A stretch of 64,000 nucleotides of DNA from CAZNLL01 sp964573885 (GCA_964573885.1 CAZNLL010000002.1:24665-88664); one strand, 5' to 3'. Positions 51,566 to 61,709 are shown, numbered from the stretch's first letter. Translations and numbers: made by a program. Notes: a model not told the origin generated them from the letters alone.

Positions 51566-54500
51566 ATGGTCCTCTTTTCTAAAACCGATTCCTGCAGTCT
51601 ACTCTCTGACCCCCAAGGCCCGGCGGCCAAGAGGTATCGTCACTATGACGCCTTTTTGGACCACAACCACCGGGCATTGCGCATCCTTGCCGAGCTGGAA
51701 TTCATGGATCGTGGAGACGGCCTTGCCACCTTGTCCTCCATAAACCGCAGGACAAGAGACCTCTTGGAGGAGGTACAGGGTCTCCTCACGTCCTTGCGTG
51801 CTTTGGCTCATAACCGTTACGAAGACCTTCCTCAGGTCTTTGAAGAAGTCGCACAAAACCTCGCTCCCTTGATCGAGGGGCGGCGCCCCGCCATTGAGGG
51901 CCCCCTGGCCCTGCCCTTTTCACACCTCCGCACAGAGCACCTTCCCCTGGCCGGCGCAAAAGCGGTCAACTTGGCGCGTATTAGAAGCGAACTCGATCTG
52001 CCGGTTCCCGACGGTTTTGTGGTCACAACCGCGGCGTTCGACCTGTTTCTGCGGGAAAACCGACTGCTGGAACCCATTCACACCTTCCTGGGCGAATTCG
52101 ACCCGGATCGGGCGGAAAGTGAAGACGCGTGCCGGCGTATTCAAAAGAAGATCCAGGATGCCCCGCTCCCCAAGGCCCTGGCTGAGAGACTCGAAAGCGA
52201 GGTCCACGACCTTGCCGTACGTCATGGAAGCACCCCCCTTTTGGCCCTGCGCAGCAGCGCGGTGGGAGAAGACACGGACGCCTCTTTTGCCGGTCAGTAC
52301 TCTACGGTCCTTTCAGTCACAAAAGATAACGTGGCTTCTGCATACAAAAGAGTTCTGGCCAGCAAGTACAGCCCGCGGGCCATCCTCTACCGGCTCCGCT
52401 ACGGCCTCACCGACGCGGCCACACCCATGGCCGTCGCCGGGGTGGTTATGATCCAGGCAAAGGCCAGCGGGGTTCTCTATAGCGTTGATCCGTCCCATCC
52501 GGCTTCCGGACAGGCCCGCATCGATGCGGCATTGGGTTTCGGGGACCAGGTGGTAAGCGGTTCCGCTTCACCGGACGTTTTTTGGATTGACCGAGAATCC
52601 CTTCAGGTGATTGAAAGCCTGGTTCAGCCCAAGGAAGGCGCTTCCGGGGAAAAGCAGTCACGCCCTGCGGCTTCCCAACACACGCTAAGCAAGCTGATTG
52701 AATTCGGATTGAAAATGGAGACCCATTTCGGTGGACCCCAGGATATCGAGTGGGCGGAAGGCGAACAAGGTGGGTTGGTCATCCTCCAGAGCCGCCCTCT
52801 GGGTATGACCGGCGGCGACCAAGAGGCGCATCTTTTTGACGGTTCCGGCCTGAAACTCCTCCTTTCGGGGGGACAGAAGGCCGCACCGGGCCGGGTCTCC
52901 GGAAAGGCGGTTCATGCCAGGACCGGGCTGAAGCCGGATCCGGCGGAAGAGGCCATCCTGGTGGCCCGAACGGCATCCCCGGATCTGGCACCTCTCATGG
53001 GCCGCGTGCGGGGGTTGATTACGGACCTGGGAGGGGCGGCCAGCCATCTGGCCTCGGTGGCCCGGGAATTCAACGTGCCTGCCCTCATGAATACTCGGAA
53101 CGCCACCAGTTTGATCGCCGAGGGGGAAGAAATCACCCTCCTGGCCGATGACGAAAAGGTCTACCAGGGCCGGGTTCCAGAACTGGAACGCAAGCTTCCG
53201 GGCCGCGATGAAGATGACGAAAAGGGTCCCATCGGCAGACACCTGCGCGAACTGCTGGACCTGATATCCCCGCTGAATCTCACCGATCCCACGGCGCCTG
53301 AGTTTGCACCAAGGGGGTGCCATACCCTCCACGACCTGATCCGATTTGCCCACGAAAAGGCCATGGAGGAGATGTTTAATCTGTCCCAGCTGGCTGAGGC
53401 CTCCGTGGTATCACGAAAAATGAGCGCCAACCTTCCCTTGTCCATCCATTTTATTGACCTGGGTGGTGGACTGACCCCGGATCTCACCTCCTGTGATGAG
53501 ATTCTGCCTGAGCACATCCGTTCCAAGCCCATGGCGGCCCTTTGGAGAGGCCTGGCGCATCCGGGCGTCACTTGGTCGGGTGCCGTGGATCTCAGTGGAC
53601 GCAACTTTATGGCACTTATGGTCGGCAGCATCGGCCCGGAGAACAGGGTCCCCCCTAAGGTGGATTCCTATGCCCTGGTTTCTGAAGACTACCTGAACCT
53701 GAGCATAAAATTCGGCTACCACTACTCGAACCTCGACGCCCTTTGCTCCGAAGATCCCGGAGTCAACACCATCACCCTCCAATTTGCGGGTGGGGCGGGC
53801 ACCGGGGCCGGGAAGGCCCTGCGCATAGAGTTCTTGTCCCAGGTGTTGATCCGCCTGGGCTACGAGGTGGAGGCGGCCGGCGCATTGCTGCAAGCGGCAT
53901 TAAAAGGGCTGGAATGCCCGGCCATGGAAGAAGTATTGGACCAAACGGGACGGCTCCTCGGGTGCAGCCGGCTCCTGGACCTCGCGATTCCCAGCCAGAC
54001 CGAAATGCATGTGCTCACCGAGATGTTCTTTAAGGAGGAGTATGATTTCCTGGCCCGATCCGAAAAACGCCTTCCCGGCTTTTACGCATCGGTCGGAGAA
54101 TGGTCACCAACCCGGATCGAGGGCGAGGAGGTGATCATGCAGGACGGTTCGAACATGACCGGGACGGTCTCTTGTACCCTCCACTCCGCGCTCGAAACAA
54201 CGCTGGGCGGACGGTACCGCCGATTTCTCGAAAACCGACACGCCCTCCATTACAATCCGGTGGCCGTGAAACGGGGCAGTCGCTCAGGAGACGGCCTCAT
54301 CAAAGTGGAGGTTAGGATCGGGGCCGGGTGCGTCGACCTCGCGGCTGGACTGGCGTTCGGGCTGATCAATGTGGGCAATGGCTGGGTACTGGCCCTGGAC
54401 GCCAGTGCGGGAGAGGTACAGCTGCTGGAGTTTATCAATAACAAACGGTATTTCCGGGAGCGCAACAGCGTGGACCTTCCCAAGGATCAATGGGTGAAGA

Positions 54501-54679
54501 TCGAGGCACGGGTGGCGGGAAAAGAGATCACAGGTGCCCTGGACGGCCGTCCCTGCCTTAAGTTTACCGCTTCCCGATCCATTTCAGGCTATGTAGGGCT
54601 CTGGAGCAAAGGGGACACTACAGCCTATTTCCGGAACCTTCAAACAGATGATGCCCCTATGAAGGCCGTCGCCACATGA
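51566..54679 (+). CDS. PEP-synthase-like ATP-grasp/phosphohistidine protein with C-terminal lectin-like domain
   Basis: A 1037-residue cytoplasmic protein. Residues about 125-415 form a pyruvate phosphate dikinase-type nucleotide-binding domain (LPLAGAKAVNLARIR; GSTPLLALRSSAVGEDTDAS). The phosphohistidine swivel domain holds the catalytic His494 in TDLGGAASHLASVARE. After that there is no recognisable PEP/pyruvate TIM barrel; instead a 350-residue region of unknown fold and then a concanavalin-A-like/DUF1080-type segment at about 915-1030 (GYVGLWSKGDTTAYFRNLQ). The ATG at 51566 has AAAGGAG at 8-nt spacing. The substrate is unknown. Confidence 0.82.
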   Translation: MVLFSKTDSCSLLSDPQGPAAKRYRHYDAFLDHNHRALRILAELEFMDRGDGLATLSSINRRTRDLLEEVQGLLTSLRALAHNRYEDLPQVFEEVAQNLAPLIEGRRPAIEGPLALPFSHLRTEHLPLAGAKAVNLARIRSELDLPVPDGFVVTTAAFDLFLRENRLLEPIHTFLGEFDPDRAESEDACRRIQKKIQDAPLPKALAERLESEVHDLAVRHGSTPLLALRSSAVGEDTDASFAGQYSTVLSVTKDNVASAYKRVLASKYSPRAILYRLRYGLTDAATPMAVAGVVMIQAKASGVLYSVDPSHPASGQARIDAALGFGDQVVSGSASPDVFWIDRESLQVIESLVQPKEGASGEKQSRPAASQHTLSKLIEFGLKMETHFGGPQDIEWAEGEQGGLVILQSRPLGMTGGDQEAHLFDGSGLKLLLSGGQKAAPGRVSGKAVHARTGLKPDPAEEAILVARTASPDLAPLMGRVRGLITDLGGAASHLASVAREFNVPALMNTRNATSLIAEGEEITLLADDEKVYQGRVPELERKLPGRDEDDEKGPIGRHLRELLDLISPLNLTDPTAPEFAPRGCHTLHDLIRFAHEKAMEEMFNLSQLAEASVVSRKMSANLPLSIHFIDLGGGLTPDLTSCDEILPEHIRSKPMAALWRGLAHPGVTWSGAVDLSGRNFMALMVGSIGPENRVPPKVDSYALVSEDYLNLSIKFGYHYSNLDALCSEDPGVNTITLQFAGGAGTGAGKALRIEFLSQVLIRLGYEVEAAGALLQAALKGLECPAMEEVLDQTGRLLGCSRLLDLAIPSQTEMHVLTEMFFKEEYDFLARSEKRLPGFYASVGEWSPTRIEGEEVIMQDGSNMTGTVSCTLHSALETTLGGRYRRFLENRHALHYNPVAVKRGSRSGDGLIKVEVRIGAGCVDLAAGLAFGLINVGNGWVLALDASAGEVQLLEFINNKRYFRERNSVDLPKDQWVKIEARVAGKEITGALDGRPCLKFTASRSISGYVGLWSKGDTTAYFRNLQTDDAPMKAVAT

Positions 54680-54828
54680 GCGTTCGACCGGATCGGCCTG
54701 TCCTTGGGGGCATGGCCCCATGGTTGATCTTTCCTAGAACTTGAGCTCCATCTCAGCAGGTGATAACCCCGCAAAATTACCTTTTGCCCGGGCGTCATAG
54801 GCTAGCCCTCAACATCCCTCCTCCCAAA

Positions 54829-57600
54829 TCAGAAGCTTTTTTTGTGTCTTCGGCGGATCAGTTTCTCCATGGCGATGATCCCACTGACCAGGGCGCTGTA
54901 CCCCAGCACCAGCCCCCAGTGAACCAGCCCCATGGGCTGACTTCGAAAAATGGTGTTAAAGAAGGGCGTATAGGTAAAGAGGACCTGAAGGCCCGCCATG
55001 ACACTCACCCCTCCCCATAACCACCAGTTGGAAAAAAGACCCAGTTCAAGGGCTGACCGGGTGAGGGAACGGCAGTTCATGAGATAGAACATCTCGCCGA
55101 AGACAATGATGTTCACCGCCATGGTGCGGGCCAGGTCTTCATTGCCCGTAGTTTGGATTTCCACCTCGAAGAACCCGAATGCCCCGATCAACAGTAGGAC
55201 ACTCACCAGAACGATCCTAAAAATGAGGGTCCCGCTTAGAATGGGTTCTTTCGGATCTCGAGGCTGGCGGGTCATGATGCGGGGCTCTTTAGGCTCAAAC
55301 GCCAGGGTGAGGCCTAAAAAAACAGCCGTGGTCATGTTGATCCAGAGGATCTGTAAAGGAAGAATGGGGAGGGCGACCCCCAGGACAATGGCAATCATGA
55401 TGACCAGGGACTCTCCCCCGTTGGTGGGGAGGGTCCAGGCGATGAACTTGGTGAGATTGTCAAAGACGCCCCGCCCTTCCTCCACCGCAGCTTTAATGGT
55501 GGAGAAGTTGTCGTCTGTAAGCACCATGTCGGCCGCCTCCTTGGAGACATCGGTCCCGGTAACACCCATGGCAACACCGATGTTGGCCTGTTTGAGGGCG
55601 GGTGCATCGTTGACCCCGTCCCCGGTCATGGCGACCACATGATCACGCTTCTGGAGGGCCTCAACCAGGCGCAGTTTCTGCTCCGGCGACACCCGGGCGA
55701 ATACAGCGGTGTGTTCGGCTGAATTCACCAACCCTTCACCCTCAAGTTGGGAGATATCGCGTCCCGTGATCACTTCCCGTGTATGAATGGAACAGACTTC
55801 ACTGCACAGGCCCAATTGGCGTGAGATAGCCGCAGCCGTGCCCGCGTGATCGCCTGTAATCATCTTGACCAAAATACCCGCTTTCTGGCAAACCGCTATA
55901 GCCTCAACGGCTTCCGGTCTGGGCGGATCGATCATCCCCTGGAGTCCGAGAAAGGTCAGTCCTTCTCTAAGATCCTCATGGGTGATGCCCGTGGTTTCGG
56001 CCGGGAGTTCCTTTCGGGCAAACGCCAAAATTCTAAGGCCGTCATTGGCCATTCCTTCCACCTGGGCATGGATTTCTTGTGCATCTGCCAAATCCAACTC
56101 GCCTGTTGCTGTGCAAAGGGCGTTGCATTCCAAACAAAGGCTCTCGATGGAACCTTTTACATAGACAACCCGGGATTTCCCCGACCCCTGATCATGGAGG
56201 GTCGCCATGTATTGGCGGGCCGACTCAAAGGGGATGGTGTCTATCCGTGGCATCTCCCGGCTCAGGATTTCAGGGAGCATCCCGGCCTTGGCCGCGCAAC
56301 TGATCAGGGCCCCTTCTGTAGGATCCCCCTCAACAGTAAAGGTCTCGCCCGTCTGCTTCACTACAGAATCATTGCAGAGGAGACCTGCCTTCAGAAGTTC
56401 CATCAAGGCCCAATTACGGGCCCCATCCGGTCCGCCTTTCCTGGAAGTGATCTCCCCCTCCGGTGCATAGCCGACACCTGAGACATCATAGAGGAAGCCG
56501 CCCGCATACAATTCGGTGACCGTCATCTGGTTCTGCGTAAGGGTGCCTGTCTTGTCCGAACAGATCACTGTCGTGCTCCCCAAGGTCTCCACCGCGGGCA
56601 GCTTGCGGATGATGGCGTTTCGTTTCGCCATGCGCGAGACCCCTATCGCCAGGGTGATGGTCATGGCCGCGGGCAGCCCTTCGGGTATGGCCCCTACCGC
56701 CAGCGCCACCGAGGCCAGTAACATCTCGACCCACTCCTGGCCCCTCAAATAACCCACCACGAAGGTCACCCCCGCCAAGGCCATGATCACATACAAGAGA
56801 ATTTTGCTGAAGTGTTCCATCTTGCGGGTCAGGGGAGTGGAAAGGACCTCGGCAGAGGAGATCATCTCGCTGATGCGGCCGATCTCGGTTTGTTTGCCGG
56901 TGGCGATCACCACGCCCTTGCAGCCCCCATGGGTCACCAGGGTGGATGAATATGCCATGTTTCGGCGGTCCGAAAGAGGCGTATCCTCAGGGAGTCTTGT
57001 GTCCTCCTTTTGGACCGGGAGGCTCTCCCCGGTGAGGGTACTCTCATCAATGCGAAGTTCCCGGGTCTCGAAAAGGCGCATATCGGCTGGGACCTTGTCG
57101 CCCGATTGTAGAAACACCACATCCCCCGGCACTAGCTCTTGGGCCTCGACTTTTTGCCGAGTGCCCTTTCTCTGGACCGTGGCGCTGCTCACCATGGCGC
57201 GGGCCAGGGCCTCAATCGCCTTAAGGGCCTTGGCTTCCTGAATAAAGCCGATCGCCGCATTGGTGAGGATAACCCCGAAGATTACCCCTGCCTCCACCCA
57301 TTCCTTGAGGAACAGGGTGACCAGGGTGGCGACCAGAAGAATAATCACCAGGGGTTGGTTGAACTGGAGCAGAAAGCGGATGACAGCGCCCTGTCCCGTC
57401 TTTTGAGGTAAAACGTTTTCCCCAAAGGTTTTTCGCCGGGAGGAAACTTCCTCCTCTGTCAAGCCCCTGGCCGTATCAGTCCCAAGGGTCTCTACGACCT
57501 CCTCCAGGGTCAGGTGGTGCCAGGACTCTTCTGGTATTGACTGCATATTGTTTATCTCCCTTATCAAGGCGCTCGGAACATGACCATTGAGCGGGGTCAT
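54829..57600 (-). CDS. P2A-type cation-transporting ATPase (Ca2+ type)
   Basis: A 923-residue P-type ATPase that exports a cation across the inner membrane with ATP. Motifs are the N-terminal cation ATPase domain, TGES ([12 protein letters not shown]), [15 protein letters not shown] in M4, the phosphorylated Asp in [15 protein letters not shown] near residue 346, and [24 protein letters not shown] and the M5/M6 sequence NGGESLVIM fit Ca2+ pumps (SERCA/PacL-like); Mn2+ or other ions are possible. The ATG at 57600 has GAGGAGG at 7 nt; a longer frame starts at 57651. Confidence 0.92.
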   Translation of the reverse strand: MTPLNGHVPSALIREINNMQSIPEESWHHLTLEEVVETLGTDTARGLTEEEVSSRRKTFGENVLPQKTGQGAVIRFLLQFNQPLVIILLVATLVTLFLKEWVEAGVIFGVILTNAAIGFIQEAKALKAIEALARAMVSSATVQRKGTRQKVEAQELVPGDVVFLQSGDKVPADMRLFETRELRIDESTLTGESLPVQKEDTRLPEDTPLSDRRNMAYSSTLVTHGGCKGVVIATGKQTEIGRISEMISSAEVLSTPLTRKMEHFSKILLYVIMALAGVTFVVGYLRGQEWVEMLLASVALAVGAIPEGLPAAMTITLAIGVSRMAKRNAIIRKLPAVETLGSTTVICSDKTGTLTQNQMTVTELYAGGFLYDVSGVGYAPEGEITSRKGGPDGARNWALMELLKAGLLCNDSVVKQTGETFTVEGDPTEGALISCAAKAGMLPEILSREMPRIDTIPFESARQYMATLHDQGSGKSRVVYVKGSIESLCLECNALCTATGELDLADAQEIHAQVEGMANDGLRILAFARKELPAETTGITHEDLREGLTFLGLQGMIDPPRPEAVEAIAVCQKAGILVKMITGDHAGTAAAISRQLGLCSEVCSIHTREVITGRDISQLEGEGLVNSAEHTAVFARVSPEQKLRLVEALQKRDHVVAMTGDGVNDAPALKQANIGVAMGVTGTDVSKEAADMVLTDDNFSTIKAAVEEGRGVFDNLTKFIAWTLPTNGGESLVIMIAIVLGVALPILPLQILWINMTTAVFLGLTLAFEPKEPRIMTRQPRDPKEPILSGTLIFRIVLVSVLLLIGAFGFFEVEIQTTGNEDLARTMAVNIIVFGEMFYLMNCRSLTRSALELGLFSNWWLWGGVSVMAGLQVLFTYTPFFNTIFRSQPMGLVHWGLVLGYSALVSGIIAMEKLIRRRHKKSF

Positions 57601-57775
57601 GCCTGTCCTCCTCTTTTCCCACTCGGGTCCACTTTGGACCCATAAGGGCATCCACGATTTAAACTGTGCCCCTATCCTGCATAAAAGAACAGAGCAGATT
57701 CATCAGACATGGTTCTGCAATTCCCGTAGCCATAACCACGCCCGTATCCTCTGAACTCCAGCTTGCTTTGGCCGG

Positions 57776-58192
57776 CTATTGGGTGGTCAGCGTCTTTCCA
57801 AGCAAATCCTCATTGGAAATGCCAAAGGAAAAGTGCCACTGAACGATCTTCCACTCCTCCTGCTCCTTTCGGAAGACCGCAGTCAACCGGAAGGGAATTT
57901 CCGTGCCATCGGGGAGTTTCAGTCTGGGTTGGCCTGCCACCCAACCGACAGAACCTTCAGTGTAAGCTTCGGGGTTATCGCCCAGGATCTGAAATCCACC
58001 CGTCTCTTGCAGCTGGGCCTTGAACATCCGCGTAATGGTGGCATAACCGGCCCACCATTCCGTGGGATCGGTGCCGATGGCCAGAACACCATCCTCTTGG
58101 GAGAAATGGCGTTCAAAAAAGGAATAGTCCCCCTTTGATTGAGCCTCACAGCTTCGAAGGTAAAGCTCCTTCAACTCATTTGATTCTTTCAT
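57776..58192 (-). CDS. SnoaL/NTF2-like protein
   Basis: A 138-residue alpha/beta cone protein of the SnoaL-like (DUF4440/NTF2) group: helices at the N terminus (ELKELYLRSCEAQSKGDYSF), the motif EWWAGYATITRMFKAQL and the strand pair TAVFRKEQEEWKIVQWHFSFG near the C terminus. Such proteins bind small hydrophobic or aromatic ligands, or act as isomerases; the ligand is unknown. The ATG at 58192 is preferred over 58198 because GGGGGT is at 6 nt. It is the last gene of the cluster that starts with the hydroxyacid dehydrogenase. Confidence 0.8.
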   Translation of the reverse strand: MKESNELKELYLRSCEAQSKGDYSFFERHFSQEDGVLAIGTDPTEWWAGYATITRMFKAQLQETGGFQILGDNPEAYTEGSVGWVAGQPRLKLPDGTEIPFRLTAVFRKEQEEWKIVQWHFSFGISNEDLLGKTLTTQ

Positions 58193-58230
58193 GAACACCC
58201 CCTGACCAGCTTAAATGTCTTCAGATTCAC

Positions 58231-58635
58231 TCACTCCACCTTTCTGATCGTGCCTTGGGCAATGGCGACCATGCGCTCCCCCTTCTTTCCGGCAGAAAAG
58301 ACCTTGCATTGGCATACAGCCTGATTTTTCCCCGACGACAACACGGACGCCCGTGCGATCAGCTTTTCACCTATCGCCGGGCGAATATAGTTGATCTTGA
58401 ACTCCGAGGTCACCGAGTCACCCAGAACCGAGCCCCCTGCATAAGTCAGCCCATTATCTGCGAGATAACTTACGACCCCCCCATGTAGGAAGCCATGTTG
58501 CTGCTTTAACTCTTCCCTAACAGCTAAAGTAAGCACGGCTTTACCCGGCTCAAATAACTCCAGCTCAGTGCCCAGTAAAACGCTGAAAGGTTGTTCCTTT
58601 AGAACTTTCCTGCCGAACTCCAGTAGGTCCCCCAC
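58231..58635 (-). CDS. PaaI-like thioesterase (hotdog fold)
   Basis: A 134-residue hotdog thioesterase. The conserved stretch QHGFLHGGVVSYLADNGLTYAGG carries the catalytic-loop residues (HGG and the following Asp), and FKINYIRPAIGEKLIARASVLSSGK and CKVFSAG complete the fold. PaaI-type enzymes hydrolyse acyl-CoA thioesters, including phenylacetyl-CoA-related ones; the exact acyl group is unknown. It sits between the TPR protein (23 nt) and the SnoaL-like gene (38 nt). Confidence 0.88.
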   Translation of the reverse strand: MGDLLEFGRKVLKEQPFSVLLGTELELFEPGKAVLTLAVREELKQQHGFLHGGVVSYLADNGLTYAGGSVLGDSVTSEFKINYIRPAIGEKLIARASVLSSGKNQAVCQCKVFSAGKKGERMVAIAQGTIRKVE

Positions 58636-58658
58636 CCATTTCTCCTTTCCTCAAATAT

Positions 58659-59150
58659 CTAATCCTGTCTCCGCTTTTCCCTGATTTTTTCTAACCCGAT
58701 CATGGCATCTTTGTATGTGCTGCTCTCCGACGTTGTAACACTCATTGCCCTGACAAAGAATTCAGAAGCCTTTTCCAAATTTCCCTTTTGATAATACGCA
58801 AACCCCAGATTAAAAAGGACTGTATGCCCATTTGGGGCGATAGCGAGGGCCTCTTCAAATTTCTTGATTGCAAGGTCTACTTCTCCCTCCTTAACCAGCC
58901 TTACCCCTTCTGAATTCACCGAGCAATATGGAGATGGATATTCGCATGGAACCGTTTCTGATTCAGTCCGTTGATTATCCTCCGCAAGTGAAGGAGATAG
59001 AAATAGCTCCATACCATTAACACATCCGATGGTGCATAAAATCAGAATAGACTTCAGGAGGATGTCCCTAAATATATTGCGGCGTTCGCCACCATGGGTA
59101 ATAAGGTGGTGCAAAATAACCGCGGAAATTAGGCGTGCTCGTACCGGCAT
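58659..59150 (-). CDS. TPR-repeat protein with N-terminal hydrophobic segment
   Basis: A 163-residue protein. Residues about 28-48 are hydrophobic (ILLKSILILCTIGC) and may be a signal anchor or a lipoprotein signal ending at Cys43, since a CTIGC motif is present. The rest is tetratricopeptide repeats: GVRLVKEGEVDLAIKKFEEALAI, ALAIAPNGHTVLFNLGFAYYQK and NLEKASEFFVRAM. TPR domains mediate protein contacts; the partner is unknown. The first 25 residues are unusual for a secreted protein, so the real start may lie downstream. Confidence 0.7.
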   Translation of the reverse strand: MPVRARLISAVILHHLITHGGERRNIFRDILLKSILILCTIGCVNGMELFLSPSLAEDNQRTESETVPCEYPSPYCSVNSEGVRLVKEGEVDLAIKKFEEALAIAPNGHTVLFNLGFAYYQKGNLEKASEFFVRAMSVTTSESSTYKDAMIGLEKIREKRRQD

Positions 59151-59222
59151 GAATCCCCTGCAAACAATTTTTCATCCCATCAGGTCGCTTACCGCTTAAC
59201 GGCCCGCACCCATGACGATTGA

Positions 59223-60182
59223 TCACAGCCCGTTCACCACATTGAGCTTGTTCCCCTGCAGGAAGGCCTTTGCGTTTTCGAAGGCTGTGTTCATAAGCCG
59301 CCTGCGTGCCTCCAGAGTAGCCCATGCGACATGGGGGGTAATATAACAGTTTTTGGCTGTCAACAAAGGACACTCCTCGGAAGGGGGTTCCAGGGCTAAA
59401 ACGTCCAGTCCCGCACCTGCAATAGTCCCGGTGTTAAGGGCATCAGCCAGGGCGCCTTCATCAACCAAGGGACCCCGGCTTGTGTTAATCAAGAAAGCAT
59501 TCCCTTTCATAAGCCCAAGTAGCTCCCTGTCCACAAAGCCCTGATTCTCTTCTGTGAGGGGGCAGTGAAGGCTCACCACATCGCTTTTCTGGAAAACGGT
59601 CCGGAGGTCTGTGAGCGAAACACCTTGCGGTCCAGGTGAGTCTATGGCAGGATCGTGGGCAAGCACATCCATGCCAAAGGTAAAGGCGGCGCTTGCGACC
59701 GAGGACCCGATCCTGCCCAACCCCACAATCCCCATGGTCCGACCGGAGAGTTCTACAAGAGGATATTCATAAAAGCAGAAGTCCTTTGATTGACTCCACT
59801 TCCCCTGTCGGACACCGGCGTTATAGTCCGCCACGTGATGGCAGAGATTCAGCACATGGGCGAACACCATTTGAGCCACCGACTGGGTTCCATATTCCGG
59901 AACATTGGTCACGGGTATCCCCCGTTCCGCGGCTGCTTCCGTGTCCACGATATTGTAGCCTGTGGCCAGGACCCCGATATAGCTGAGGTCTGGCAATTGC
60001 ACTATTGCCTCTCTCGAAAGGACCGTTTTATTCGTGAAAAGCATCTGGGCCCCCCTTGAGCGGGCTACGATCTTTTCCACGGGTGTTCTGTCGTAAACCG
60101 CGCATTTCCCTAAGGTTTCAAACTGGTCCCACGAGAGATCACCCGGGTTGAGTGTGTACCCATCAAGAACGACCAGAAGCAT
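59223..60182 (-). CDS. D-2-hydroxyacid dehydrogenase (glycerate/hydroxypyruvate type)
   Basis: NAD(P)-dependent dehydrogenase, 319 aa. It has the substrate-domain motif GVLATGYNIVDTEAAAERGI, the nucleotide loop GIVGLGRIGSSVASAAF and the catalytic triad in NTSRGPLVDEG (Arg), DVLALEPPSEECP (Glu) and YITPHVAWAT (His). The VPEYGTQSVAQMVFA segment matches HprA-type glycerate dehydrogenases, but the D-2-hydroxyacid substrate cannot be fixed by sequence. It is followed by three small genes on the same strand. Confidence 0.9.
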   Translation of the reverse strand: MLLVVLDGYTLNPGDLSWDQFETLGKCAVYDRTPVEKIVARSRGAQMLFTNKTVLSREAIVQLPDLSYIGVLATGYNIVDTEAAAERGIPVTNVPEYGTQSVAQMVFAHVLNLCHHVADYNAGVRQGKWSQSKDFCFYEYPLVELSGRTMGIVGLGRIGSSVASAAFTFGMDVLAHDPAIDSPGPQGVSLTDLRTVFQKSDVVSLHCPLTEENQGFVDRELLGLMKGNAFLINTSRGPLVDEGALADALNTGTIAGAGLDVLALEPPSEECPLLTAKNCYITPHVAWATLEARRRLMNTAFENAKAFLQGNKLNVVNGL

Positions 60183-60339
60183 GGACCTCTTTCCTTCCTA
60201 GAAGCAAAGAAACTGCCGCCAGTGGATCGAGGCGACTTTATTCACATCCAGTTGATCAGACTTCATTTTTCCTGTTGTAATTGAACACGGTGAACGGCAC
60301 AGAAGCCACGGCGGCAAAAATCCCGCTCTCTCATGTAAT

Positions 60340-60478
60340 TTTACCCCTTTGTTGCAAACACATTGACATGTCTAGGGCATAAAAACCATCAGGAAGGTAA
60401 CTTAGTCCTATCACAGGCAGAGCCGTAGAATGCAAATTATGAGATCCTCCGGCGCCTATTACTCGACAACGGGGTTTA
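60340..60478. mobile_element. MITE-like element, copy 2 (131 bp plus 4-bp target duplication)
   Basis: The non-coding element 60344-60474 starts CCCCTTTGTTGCAAAC and ends in an inverted ACAACGGGG. It is flanked by TTTA on both sides (60340-60343 and 60475-60478). Its left end (GTTGCAAAC-CATTGA) and right end (GTTGT-TAA-GGCGCC-AGG, read inverted) match those of the copy at 21134-21324 in the same order, so both come from one family. The right duplication includes the TAA stop of the neighbouring hydrolase gene. It fills the middle of a 293-nt gap otherwise without recognisable features. Confidence 0.7.
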
Positions 60479-61456
60479 CTCAATCTTCTTTAAAAATTCC
60501 CGTAAAGCTTTTATATAGGCCCCGGTCTCTTCCCACATGGCCATGTGTGCGCTGTTTGGGATCACGATCATGGACGCGTTCGGCATGAGGCTTTTATACC
60601 ACGCCGCGGCTTCCGGTGTGGCCTCATCGTATTCTCCGACGATAATCAGGGTTGGCTGATCAATCTCGTGAAGACGCCCCGTTCGGTCAAAGTCCTTCAA
60701 GTTGCCTGTAGGGCTAAATTCGCTGGGCCCCCACATGGTCCGGTATACGGGGATTCCCGTATGGCCCGCTGCCTCCATCAATTGCTTCGGCCAGGGATCA
60801 AGCCGGCAAACATGCCTTCTCAGGTATTCAGAAACCGCTATCTTATATTCGATTGAATCCGTGGTGCCCGCTTCTTCATTTTTCTTGATCGCTTCCTGCG
60901 TTTTCTGTGGAAGCTTTGCTATCAAATTTTCAGCATCTTCAACCCACCGTTTTGCGCTCAGGCAAGGGCTGGCGAGGATAAGACTCTTGACCCCTTTGGG
61001 ATGTTTGGTAAGCATGTATTCCACGGCCAGCATGGTGCCCCAGGAATGCCCGCAAAGATGGACCTCTTTCAAACCCAGGGCCTCTCGGACCCGGGCAACC
61101 TCCTCCACAAATCTCTCAATGCGCCAAAGGCTTGCATCATCGGGGCGATCCGCCTTCCCGCCCCCGAGCTGGTCATAGAATATGACCGGTCTTTCATTCG
61201 CCAGGGCCTCAAGGGGTAGAAGCTCGTCACACGGCCCTCCGGGTCCACCGTGGAGCAGGAGGAGGGGTGCGGCTTCCCCGGAGCCCGCGATTCTGTACCA
61301 GCCCCTGCCTCCGGGGACATCAACGTAGCCTTCACCCGTTTTTAATCCCGGGCTCGCGCAACCTGCCGCAAAAAGCGCACCCAGGATGAGCAGGGTGAGT
61401 ATGTTCAAATATCTCAGGAAGATGTTCCTTTTGTACACCTTCTCTTTATGCCCCAT
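60476..61456 (-). CDS. Alpha/beta-hydrolase lipoprotein (proline iminopeptidase-like)
   Basis: A 326-residue protein with a signal peptide ending in a lipobox (ILGALFAAGC, Cys33), so it should be lipid-anchored. The mature part is an alpha/beta hydrolase: oxyanion motif LLHGGPGGPCDE, nucleophile elbow LCGHSWGTML (Ser), and a C-terminal Asp/His region GEYDEATPEAAAW and NSAHMAMWEE. HGGPGG and the order of motifs resemble proline iminopeptidase and esterase families; the substrate is unknown. The stop codon overlaps the copy-2 MITE target duplication. Confidence 0.88.
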   Translation of the reverse strand: MGHKEKVYKRNIFLRYLNILTLLILGALFAAGCASPGLKTGEGYVDVPGGRGWYRIAGSGEAAPLLLLHGGPGGPCDELLPLEALANERPVIFYDQLGGGKADRPDDASLWRIERFVEEVARVREALGLKEVHLCGHSWGTMLAVEYMLTKHPKGVKSLILASPCLSAKRWVEDAENLIAKLPQKTQEAIKKNEEAGTTDSIEYKIAVSEYLRRHVCRLDPWPKQLMEAAGHTGIPVYRTMWGPSEFSPTGNLKDFDRTGRLHEIDQPTLIIVGEYDEATPEAAAWYKSLMPNASMIVIPNSAHMAMWEETGAYIKALREFLKKIE

Positions 61457-61496
61457 AGCTGACTCCCTCCTGTGATCTCCTACCCTTGCTTAGAAT

Positions 61497-61709
61497 TTAT
61501 TCTCCTTTTTCCAATGGCACCTTTTCTCTACAGCAAATATCTTCCCCATCAATCCGGGTTATGATGTCCCGTCTCCAGGCCCTCCCGCCCATCTTCCCAT
61601 CCTCCCCCATTGATACCACATCCATGCCGCTTCCTTTTCTACGCCAGGCCAAAGATGTGACTGTGTATTCATTCCTCCATGGATCAATGGGAAGTCTGCC
61701 ACATTCTTT
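61497..61709 (-). pseudogene. GspG-like pseudopilin remnant (C-terminal fragment)
   Basis: A 70-codon minus-strand frame (stop TAA 61497-61499) in the 315-nt gap 61457-61771 reads CGRLPIDPWRNEY, then GSGMDVVSMGEDGKMGG and RRDIITRIDG. This matches the C-terminal region of type II secretion major pseudopilins (LP-DPWGNPY, D-YSLGADG--GG---DI). There is no N-terminal methylation helix and no start codon, since the frame opens directly after a TAA, so it is a gene relic. The short rest of the gap holds no other feature I recognise. Confidence 0.6.
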
